From: Sipunculus nudus
Lineage: Eukaryota > Annelida > Sipuncula > Golfingiida > Sipunculidae
Length of the DNA stretch: 64,000 bases
Assembly: GCA_026874595.1 (NCBI GenBank)
Contig: CM049313.1
Span: 39,460,659 to 39,524,658, forward strand
Direction of reading: 5' to 3'
Positions within the stretch are counted from its first letter, which is position 1, and every line of letters starts with the position of its first letter. The notes under the pieces are model-generated. The model made no database searches. It had not been told where the DNA came from and worked only from the letters and a program-made list of their open reading frames with translations. Made by a program: the position numbers and the translations under genes. This document shows positions 39,801 through 51,800 of the stretch, piece after piece.

Positions 39801-42800
39801 ATCTATCCCATTTACAGGAATCAATAGATATAAATTATACAATTTTATGACTGTAACTTTATTCACAGCTTTAAATAAGGATTGTGATAAACAGGATTTT
39901 TTTTTTTAGTAAATATGAGGTTGTTTGCCATGTAACTGTTTTAACCCACAGTGCATAGTTTCCTTAAAGTAAAATGAAGATTTAGTGTGTGTATTTGAAT
40001 TTCACAAAATGTTAATAGTGAAAAGTTTTATGGCTGGCACACCACCAACTATGTTACACTTTGTTCTACCAAACAACAGGTTGTGTGCCATGCAGCTGTA
40101 ATCCATCAGGTAGTGGTAGCTTACAGTGTGACGAAGATGGCATCTGTACCTGCAAGAAAAACACAGGAGGAGATAAATGTGACTTCTGTGGTGACTTCCT
40201 GTTTGGACTGCCATACAACCCATGTGCTCGTATGTCTTAACATGTATTTATTTGGCATGAATTCTGTGTCTGTTAAATAAAAGCGCTATATACAACATTT
40301 ACTGTCATTTGAAATAAATAATGATGTATTACTTGTGATATTTTTTAAGAATAAATTGTTTTCAAAAGTAATTTATCATCAGTATTGGTAGGTTTTATAT
40401 GAAATAAATTGAAACTCATTAAAGTTTGAATGAAGTATATATTGAAATGTCATTAACCAGGTCTCACTTTCTGATTTATCTATGTTTGTTGTTTTCTTAG
40501 TCTGTGTTTGGTTTATATGTAGCTTTCATTGTAGGCCATATTTGGTTTGTAGCCGGGGCTTGGTTAGATTGTAGCCTGGGTTTTGTTTGTTTGTAGCCTA
40601 TGTTTGTAGTCTGTGTTTGGTTTGTTTCGTAGCTTATGTTTGTAACCTGTGATTGCTTTGTTTGCAGTATGTTTGTAGCCTTTGTTTGCAGCCTGTATTT
40701 GCCTTGTTTGTAGCCTCCGATGGTTTGTAGCCTTTGCTTGTAGCTTGTGTTTGTAGCCTGTGTTTGCAGCATGTGTTTGCTTTGTTTGTAGCCTTAGTTT
40801 GTTTTGTTTGCAGCCTGTGACTGTAATGCGACTGGTACAGTAGACCCCAGTAAACCATGTGAGAGGATTCATGGCCAGTGTGAGTGTAAACCTGGGGTAA
40901 CAGGACGACAGTGTGATCAGTGTGACAGACTCCATATCAACTTTGGTCCCAATGGCTGTCAACGTAAGTTGTTTTCATTTAGTAACACATGTCCAGCTCT
41001 CAGTATGTGGAAAGAAAGAAACTGCCTTATGTAATGACATTGAAGACTAATAATGCAGAGAAAATAAGGTTTAAAAAATATTCAGACATATTGCATATCT
41101 TAGTTTAGTTAGCTGATGGGCCAGCAGAGCTCCACTTGATAACTATGAGAACAACTTTTACCTTTTTCTACCGTAATTCTATTAAAGATTGTGTTTATAT
41201 CTGTAGAAATGTTGGCAGGATGGATTTATTTTACCATATATTATAAGTTTGTATGCATCAGACTTTATTTTCTTTTCATAGTACGCTCTTTGCCAGGACT
41301 CTCCGGGTAACATTCACAAAACCAAGATGCTGTTACCCAGCAAGTCCTGGCAAACAACATCTTGGTTTTGTGAATGTTTTCAGAGTGTGTTGCTTATCTG
41401 GACTCGCTGGTAAATGATATCATGATTGTATCCCCAGACAAAGTTGGGATACTATGTTTTAAGCATGGTTGCACTGCCGCCACCTCAGATTTTTTTGACA
41501 TGATAACTAAAAAATTTTTTAACAGATCTGTACCAAACTTTACATGTGCATAGATACGAGTGAAAGGAAGAAGCCTGTATAAAATGGGGCCATGACCTGT
41601 ACTAGGAGAAAGGCTCTGACCTTGAATAGGTTGATTTTGGGGGGAAATATCTCAAGAAATCTTGCATGGTTTGATCCAGTAATTCTTAAATATCTCAAGA
41701 AATCTTGCATGGATTGATCCAGTAATCAAGTTGACTATAGATCTTGGATAGTGTTGTCATTTACAGGAAACTGGTGGCACCACCTATTATCCTTTTCTTG
41801 TTTCCTTGCAGTTTAATACCGTCCATCATTGCCACTTGACAGTACTGTGAGCATTATAAGTCAAAAACTAATGGACATATTTCTTTCATATTATGCATAT
41901 ACATAGAAATGGGTTATAGGATGATGTAAAATGAAAATGTGGTCATGATCTTTCCTATGAGAGTGGCCTTGATCTTGAATATTGCCATATATAATAAAAA
42001 TCACACAAAATCATAAATATTTCAATAAGGGATGGATTGATTGGTCCAAAAAATCAAATTGGCCAAAGATCTTGGATAGCTTTGTTTACTGCAGAAGACA
42101 GGACGTGCTATCTTCTGTCCTTTTCTTGTTTTCGAACCTTTTAATACCCCATCATATATATACATCCATCTTGGAGGATATTCTTAAAAAGCAGACAGAT
42201 AGTGCAACCTACCTTACCAGTTTCATAGTATAAATGAATGCCCTTTCCTCAGGAATGATTTGCCACTTTGACCTGAAATTGAGCTTGTTCAAAGATCTTG
42301 GATACCTTCATCTCACGTTCGAGACTGGTGGCGCCATTTGCAATCATTTTTATGTGGCTTCCATCCCTACATTTGCTTTAGGTTATCTATATCATATCCG
42401 AGGAGTCGTTCAATGTGTTGGTCTGAAATTTGGCATGTTTAATACATCTAGGAGAGTTTTTACTACAACCAGACAAGGTGGCGCCACCTACCTTACCATT
42501 TCTATAGTATTGTTAATCCCCTTTTTCAAGAGTAATTCACTGTATTGGCCCCCATATTTGATGAAAAATGCTGTTTTACAAGTTGATAGATGGAAGAAAC
42601 CATGGTCGCTTGCCAAGTGTCAGTATATGCTGCAGAAGATGGAGGCCTGTTCTTAAAAAGGCAAGGGATTAATTGTCTGGGGAAATCATGGCACCTGCCG
42701 TGCAAAGAAATTTTTGACTAGTTTTGTGACTGTTTTCAGAGTGTTGTCCTTGCCAAACTCACTGGGTTACAACACTTTGGTTTTGTGAATGTTTTCAGAG

Positions 42801-45800
42801 TGTGATCCTTGCCAGGACTCACTGGGTAATGACATTTTGGTTTTGTAAATGTTTTCCAAATGTGGTTCCTGTCAGAACTCACTAGGTAATGACATTTTGG
42901 TTTTTGTGAATGTTTTTAGAGTGTGGTCCTTGCCAGGACTTGCTGGGTAATGACATCTTGGTTTTGTAAATGTTTGTCAAATTTGGTTCTTGTCAGAACT
43001 CACTAGGTAATGACATTTTGGTTATGTGAATGTTTTTAGCTCAGCTGACTGAAAGTCATCTGAGCTATAGCGATCACTCTTTGTCCGTCGTCCGTCTGTC
43101 CGTCCGTTAACCAGGCACAAATCGTAACCGCTGGACCTAGAACCTTGAAACTTGGGATTCTGAGAGGTCCATAAAAAATCTCCTTGGAAACCAGAAATTA
43201 GGTCTCTGTTACCCATATCCTTTGAGCTATGTGGCCCCAAAGTACCCCCCAGAAAAGTCAAAAAATTTCATACAAAAACTTCAATATCTCATTAACTACT
43301 TGACTGATGGTCATGATTTTTGGCATACATATTTATCATTAGATGTTACATCACTTCCTGCAGACTGGTGGCGCCACCTGTATTTTTCATTTTTTTACGA
43401 ATTTTTTTCTCTATTTTTGAGACCTTTAAAAATGTGAACATCTGTTAACAAGGCACAAATCATTGAGACTGGACTTAGAATCTTAATTCTTGACACACTC
43501 AGAGGTCCATGAAAAATCTCCTTGGAAACCAGAAATTAGGTCTCTGTTACTTCTATCCTTCAGGCTATGGGGCCCCAAAGTACCCCCCAGAATAGTCAAA
43601 AATTTCATACAAAAACTTCAATATCTCAATAACTACCTCACTGATGGTCATGATTTTTGGCATACATATTGATCATGAGATGTTTTATCAGTTCCTGCAG
43701 ACTGGTGGCGCCACCTATATTGTTTGATTTTTTATGATTTTTTCTTTCATTTTTGAGACCTTTGAGGATGCTGTCATCTGTTAGTGTGGCACAAATCGTA
43801 ACGACTGGACCTAGAATCTTCATTTTCCACACATTGAGAGATATATGAAAAGTCTCCATGGAAACCAGAAATTAGGTCTCTGTTACCCATATATTTCGAG
43901 CTATGGGGCCCCAGATTACCCCCCCAGAATAGTCAAAAATTTCATACAAAAACTTCAATATCTAATTAACTACATCACTGATGGTCATGATTTTCTGCAT
44001 ACATATTGATCATGAGATGTTTCATCAGTTTCTGCAGACTGGTGGCGCCACCTGTATTTTTCAATTTTTACGAATTGTTTTCTCTATTTTTGAGACCTTT
44101 AAGGATGTAGTTATCTGTCAACAGGGTACAAATTGTAACGACTGGACCTAGAATCTTCATTCTTGACACACAGGGAGACCCATGATAAGTCTCCATGGAA
44201 ACCTGAAATTTGGTCTCTGTTACCCATATCCTTTGAGCTATGGCACTCCAAAGTACAGCTCAGAATAATGGAAAATTTGATACAAAAGCTAAAGTATCTG
44301 AACAACTAATGCAGAGATAACCATAATTGTTTGCATGGATATTGATCATGGAGTGTTTCATCAGTTTCTGCAGACTTTTGGCACCACCTGTATTTGTTCA
44401 GTTTTTATGAAATTTTTCTCTGTTTTTGAGACCTTTAAAGATATGAACATCTGTTAACAGGGCACAAATCATAAAAACTGGACCAAGAATCTTCATTCTT
44501 GACACACAGGGAGACCCATGAAAAGTCTCCATGGAAACCTGAAATTAGGTCTCTTTACCCATATTCTTTAAGCTGTATGGCTCCAAAATACCCCCCCAGA
44601 ATAATGGAAAATTTGATACAAAAACTGCAGTATCTCAATAACTACAACACTGATGGTCATGATTTTCGGCATACATATTGATCATGAGCTGTTCCATCAG
44701 TTTCTGCAGACTGGGTGCGCCACCTCTATTTTTTTTCAAATTTTTACGAATTTTTTCTCTTTTTTTGAGACCTTTAAAGATGTGGTTACCTGTCAACAGG
44801 GTACAAATCGCAACAAGTGGACCTAGAATCTTCATTCTTGTCATGCAAGGAGGCCCATGAAAAGTGCCTGTGGAAACTTGAAAATAGGTCTCTGTTACCC
44901 ATATCCTTCAAGCTATAGGACTCCGAAGTATCCCTCAGAATAATGGACAATTTGATACAAAAGCTGAAGTATCTGAACAACTAATGCAGAGATCACCATG
45001 ATTCTTTGCATAGATATTGACCATTAAGTGTTTTTATTAGTTTCTGCAGACTGGTGGAGCCACCTGTATTTTTGTATCCGCCAAAACGAAGTTTTGCGGA
45101 TACTATGTTTTTGACCTGGTTCCTCCGCCGCCGCCGCGTTCGTTTCCAGAGAGCTCCTCGGAAACTAATGGACCAATTTTTCCGAAACTTACACCAATTA
45201 TCGGGTCACATGTGAACTGGTGCCTAACCAATTTGCGTTGACCTCTGACCTTTCCTCTCTATCCAGTGTCCATTTGTGGGTTTGTTTCCACTCATAAACC
45301 CTCATATCTCGGGAACCGTTTGACCGATCAGGAAATAAAATTTATACAAATGTAGCCCTTGGATTGCTTTATAACATACACAAAAAATGGTGGCGCCACC
45401 TGTAACCATGTTTTCACAGTGTCCATCTGTTCATCTGCCTTGTGTTAAAATCACTCATATCTCTGCAGTGAATTGACTAATTCACCTGAAATTCGTCATG
45501 CGTATACATCCTGGATAGCTGTCTTGATTTTATGACAGGTGGCGCCACCTACATTCACTTTAACGCTGATGACATCCAAGCTCATATCTTGGGAACCGTT
45601 TGACCGATCAGGAAATAAAATTTATACAAATGTAATCCTTGGATTGCTTTATAACATACACAAAAAATGGTGGTGCAACCTGTAACCATGTTTGCACAGT
45701 GTCCATCTGTTCATCTGCCTTGGGTTAAAATCACTCATATCTCAGCAGTGAATTGACTAATTCACCTGAAATTTGTCATGCGTATATATCCTGGATATTT

Positions 45801-48800
45801 TTCTTGATTTTATGACAGGTGGCGCCACCTACATTCACGTTCACGCTGATGACATCCAAGCTCATATCTCGGGAACCGTTTGACCGATCAGGAAATAAAA
45901 TTTATACAAATGTAGCCCTTTAATAGCTCTGTTACATACACAAAAATGGTGGCGCCACCTGTAACCATGTTTGCACAGTGTCCATCTGTTCATCTGCCTT
46001 GGGTTAAAATCACTCATATCTCTGCAGTGAATTGACTAATTCACCTGAAATTCGTCATGCATATACAACCTGGATAGCTTTCTTGATTTTATGACAGGGG
46101 GCACCACCTACATTTACATTCACGCTGATGACATCCAAGCTCATATCTCGGGAACCGTTTGACCGATCAGGAAATAAAATTTAGCATGTGTATAGATCTC
46201 ACATAGCTCTTTATCATACGCAAAACTGGTGGCGCCACCTGCAACCATTTTTGCACAGCGTCTGTCTGTTAGTCGGCCGTGGCCTAAAATCACTCATTTC
46301 TCTGCAGTGGTTCGACATAACTGCCTAAAATTTTGCAGGTTTATACATCGTGTGCAGCTTTCTAGTTAACGCTGCACACATCCAAGCTAATATCTCAGGA
46401 ACCATTTGACCGATTGGGCCAAAATTGTGCATGTGTTTAGATCTCACATAGGTCTTCATCATACACAAATCTGGAGGGGTCACCTGCAAAGATTTTTGCA
46501 CAGTGTTTGTCTGTCATGGGCAAAATTCGTTCATATACATGTAGTTGTTTGACTTTTCTGCCTAAAATTTTGCAGGTGTTTACAACTTGGACAGCTTTCT
46601 GGATTTGTGGTAGGTGGCACAACCTACATACACATTTAGGCTGCAGACATTATGCAACATACCTCACTCTATTTCCCCTTGCCACTCAATCCATGCCTCA
46701 CTTCACCCATTCCACTCTGATTTTGGCGGATACATGTAGTCACTTGTCGGTTACCCGTATTCTAGTTTTTAAAGTTTACACATTTTTTCTCTATTTTTGA
46801 GATATATAAATACAGACTAAATCTTGGCCTGTTGGTTAATCTGTTTGATGCTTCAGTTGAATGGGTATATACTACCATTCTGATGATAAAATTTCCTTTT
46901 GCGAATCTCTTCCCAGTCAGCTGAGCGTCATGACCCATGGGTCACTTGTTAGAGTGTGGTCCTTGCCAGGACTTGATGGGTAATGACATCTTGGTTTTGT
47001 AAATGTTTTACAAATTTGGTTCCTGCCAGAACTCACTAGGTAATGACATTTTGGTTATGTGAATGTTTTTAGAGTGTGGTCCTTGCCAGCACTCACTGGG
47101 TAATGACATCTTGCTTTTGTGAATGTTTTCCAAATGTGGTTCCTGCCAGAACTCACTAGGTTGTCGGATATCCCATTATTTTTGATAATAACACCCCAGA
47201 GGGTAAGTGGGCGATCCCACCTAAGGGGACAGCCAATCAGGATAGCTCCCGGCCCGGGGACCCAAAACGAGGCTAGAGGATAACCCGGGTTACTCACTCT
47301 GACCTTGGCGCTGGAAGGGTTCAAACACTTGTCGACATAAGGCGAAAGATAAGTAGCCGCCGCGATAGTTTGAGCCTTTCACTACGCGCACCCTTTTAGG
47401 ACTGGCAGTGTCATTATTGTTATCTGGACAACCTTTTCGGCCATTCTGGTATTTTAAACGTAATTCCTGTGTTGTTTTCTATTTCCTGTGGGAAAATATC
47501 CTACACTGGCGAGCGTTGGCCAGCTCGTAAATTTAAATATTTACGAGTAGTGATCGAATCTGTATTTCGGCATATTCATTATTAATTGTTCTCTTCAAAA
47601 TTTTTGTAACAACCATATGTCACATAGTGACTGTAACACTGCCATTCCGGGGGAGTTAGTACTGAAATTCAGCGACCTAGCCATCAACTCCGAGACGTCG
47701 CCGGCGGCTGCAGAAAAGATGGACGCGCAACTCATACAGACCATGGCCCAATCCCTGAAGGAGCAAGCTGACACAAACAGGTATGTGGCATCCCAAACTA
47801 AAATTTCTAGAGTAATACAATCAATTGAGAATACGGCAGGGAATAGCTTCACCCAAACTAGAGCTTGGCTAAGAGCCATGGACTTAGCCTATATTGATTT
47901 AGAAGGGAGTGATGATGCGATGATAGAGGTAGTAAAGGGCACGCTCATGGGCAAAATTAGGGAGTCGGTTGATGATTTTTGTTTAGAGCACACAGAAATG
48001 TGCACCGTCCAAGATGAACACGGTAGGTCCTTTAAGCAAGTAAAGAGGCCTACATGGCACGCCCTAAAAACCCACATTCAAAAAGCCTTCCTTCCGGACA
48101 ACGAACAACAACAGTTAAAGAATAATCTAAAGTATATTACCCAAGACCCACGGTCCACACTAAAATTGTATAATGAGGATTTCCGTAGAGCCGCCCGACA
48201 AGCTTACCCCATAGAGGAACGTTCAGAAACAGACGAAAGGGTACTCGTAAAAACATACTGTAATGGTCTCCTAGAAAATCACATTGCTTTAGCCGCGTGC
48301 ACCCAACCCTCCCTTGACAAGGCCATGCAGGCCGCCCTTTCTAAAGCGGACGAAATTGCGTGCTATAACGATCTCGACCGGGGCGAAATCCCCATGGAGG
48401 TCGATGCCATCCGGCCATACCAACCTAAAGGTGGCTCACGCGGCAGGGGCCGGCCTATGGCCAGTCGTGGAAGCACCCATCGTACACCCAATCCCATTCA
48501 ATGCTTCTATTGTCAAAAGTTTGGACACATCAAAGCCGAGTGCCTCTCATTAAAACGTGACCTTGCGCGTCACGCCCCGCCGGCCTCGCCCCGGCGTAAT
48601 TATTCACCCCGTGGGTACGCTCAGTCGAAAAACCCCACTAGGCAACACTGCTACGCTCCACGTGGCCGCGCCCCCAGTAATACCGGCTCGGTTTATGAGC
48701 AGCGCCGTAGAAATATTGAGCCCATGGTTCACGCCATAGAGGATACGGTCTATGAACATCAAACGTGTTGTCACTGCTGTACACAAGCGCCACATTGTTG

Positions 48801-51800
48801 TGCAGAGCCCGCCCAGGATCAGGTCCTAGCCCAGCCTATGGATCAAAACACTGTATTAGATTACTCCATGCCCCAGCCAAAAAACTTGTAAGCACCGTAT
48901 CAACACCCCAGGGGCGCCCTTTTCTCACATTACATTTTCAAAAACACTCATTTCAGGCCTTGTTAGACACAGGGGCATCCCGTAGTTTGATACGGTTCAA
49001 TGTTTTTCAAAAATTGCAAAATTTAAACCCCCATTTAGTTCTAAATTCTCCTCCACATGGGCTACAAGCGGTCACAGGCACCAAGCTGGGGGTACGGGGT
49101 GTAACATATGTTCAATTCTACAACCTCCCACCCCTTTTCTTCTTCGTAGTTCAGGACTTGCCGCACGAAATTATCATCGGTAGTGATGCTTTAGACCTTG
49201 GAGAAAGTCACATTGATTTCGAATTTTCCCGGCTCACCTGGTTTGGAAAATGTTACCCTTTCATCCAGGAACCCACTGTCCAACTCCCCGGAATTTTTCA
49301 TACCATTCCAGCAAACGAAAACATAGCTATTCACGAACTACTGAAGGAATTCCAAGATGTTTTTGCCCCCCCTGATGGTCCCATGCCTCTCTGTACCTTA
49401 GAACCCATGGGGATTGAAACAGAAGGCCCGCCAATTGCTCAACGGCCCTATCGAGCCCCCCTGGCTAAACGGCAACTAATTGAACAAGAAGTTGACAAAA
49501 TGCTGAAAATTGGAGTAATCCGCCCTTCAAGATCCCCTTGGGCCTCTCCCTTGAGGTTAGTACCGAAACCTGGTACGTCAGAGGTCTGCGTCGATTACCG
49601 ACGTTTAAACGCTGTTACAGTAAAAGATAGGTTCCCCCTCCCGCGAATTCAAGATATATTTGATTCCCTGCAAGGAGCAACCATTTTTACTACATTAGAC
49701 CTGAAAAGCGGGTACCACCAATTGGCTATGTCCAAAGAATCAATAGCAAAGACGGCGTTTGTAACCCATTGCGGGCAATACGAATTTTTACGGGTTCCGT
49801 TCGGGGCCACAAATTCTCCTCCGCACTTCCAGAGACAGATTCAACGCTGTTTAGAGGAAGCCCTCTTGGGGAAATTTGCGATGGTGTACATAGACGACAT
49901 CGTCGTTTTCTCAAAGACACCAGAAGAACACATAACCCATCTCAAGCGTGTGTTCGAATGTCTCAAACGGTATGGCCTCAAATTAAAGACATCAAAATGC
50001 CATTTCGCGCTCCCCTCTGTCAAATTGCTAGGTCACATTATTTCGGCCGGCGGCCGAGCCCCCGACCCTGATAAAACAGCTGCGGTAGCCAATATGGCAC
50101 CGCCTACGACCAAAAAGGGTATCCGATCGTTCTTGGGCATGACTGGCTATTATCGGCAATTCATGCCGGATTATGCAAAGGTAGCCGGCCCCCTGGTCGC
50201 ACTCACTAGGAAAAAGGAAAAATTTTCATGGGCCGAGGCCCATCAACGGGCATTTGAAAAGTTAAAATCCTTGCTAGTTTCAGCCAAAGTCATGGCCTAC
50301 CCTAGGACCGACCTTGAATATAAATTATACACGGACGCATCTGACAACGCTATAGGCGGCGTCCTGGTGCAAGAGCATGAGGATGGGATTGAATATGTCA
50401 TAGAATATGTCTCCCATCAGCTATCCGACACCCAAAAGAGGTACCCGGTCATAGAGAAAGAGGGCTTGGCTCTCATGTACTGCCTCACCAAGTTAAAGCC
50501 ATATCTGTATGGTAGCCCTCATACGGCGTATGTAGACCATTCCCCCCTCTGTGGAATATTCTCCTCCAAAATCAACAACAGCAGGGTGCAACGTTGGGCT
50601 TTAACCCTGGCTGAATTTAACACAAAAATTGTGTACAAACAGGGCAAATTAAATGTGAAAGCTGACAAATGAGCCGCCTTCCTGATTCAGCCCCCCTCCC
50701 AGACACCCCAGAACTGGCCATGATTGATAGCGACGGTGCAGAGTTACACAGTCCCAGACATCAATTTGACAATTTAGATATACTTAAAGTGAAAGAGGAC
50801 CAAAGACTTTATTTAGGCACACAACGCAATCAGGCTGTCGCGCAAACAAATCCTAACTCCTGCATCATTGATGACTTGCTTTATGACACTACGTCACCTG
50901 ACCCTCTTAACCCTATCCATCCTCGGTTGGTTTTACCCCCTGCTTTTCACCATCAGGTGATTTCAAACGCACACAGCCAAGAAGGGCACTTAGGGGTAGA
51001 AAAGACAATGCTCAGGTTAAAAGAAGCTTATTCTTTTCCCAACATGCGGCAGGTAGTTACAGATTTTATATCAACATGCCCCGTCTGTATACGGCAAAAG
51101 AAGCCCCATGACAAGGTGCCAATTGGCGAAATGCCTATCCCGGATAGCCCTGCGGAAATCATAGGAATAGATCTGATAGGACCATTTGTCCCGTCCTCAA
51201 ATAATAACAAGTACATCCTAGTTATTATTTGTCACTTAACAGGGTAAGTGGAAGCATATCCAATTCCGGACAAAACAAATAAAAGTGTGTGGAATGCGTT
51301 CCACAATGAATAACTCGCGCGGCATGATGCCCCACGACGTATGGTTCATGATAATGGAGCAGAATTTACTGCTAAGGCCTGGTGCGATTACTTAGCCAAG
51401 CTTAATATTGAGCAATCCCGAACAACCCCCTACCACCCAGCCAGTAACGGTAAATGCGAACGGGCGAACGGCACAATTAAAAATATGATAGCAAAAGCAG
51501 TTAAAAACCAACCCTACTGCTGGGAGGACGTCCTGGCCGATGTTCTGTACGGCCACGGCATCAGGCCAAGCAAATCAACTGGTTACAGTCCGTACTTTTT
51601 AATGTATGGCAGGCACCCCAGAGCCCCTTTAAACACTTGGCAAAATACACAAAAATCATTCCCAAATACTCCGCTCAGATTACGGGCACTTAATGAGGCA
51701 TGGGAGAAGGCTAAACAGCAGATTAAACAGAGTAGAGTAAATGATCGGGTGAAGTCTGAAAATGTTGCAAATGCACCATTTTTACGGGAGGGTGACCATG

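Noticed and set aside
40497-40962. Antisense low-complexity ORF rich in Thr/Asn/Gln/Lys
   Set aside because: It is the reverse reading of the GT-rich acceptor array and of exon 23.
47055-47324. Antisense ORF over the LTR of element 2 (also at 55621-55827)
   Set aside because: It occurs in both LTRs simply because they are identical, and contains no recognisable protein domain.
51243-51340. A short intron removing the stops in the integrase of element 2
   Set aside because: A GTAAGT is present, but the sequence between the stops still reads as integrase and no good acceptor was seen. Mutation is simpler.
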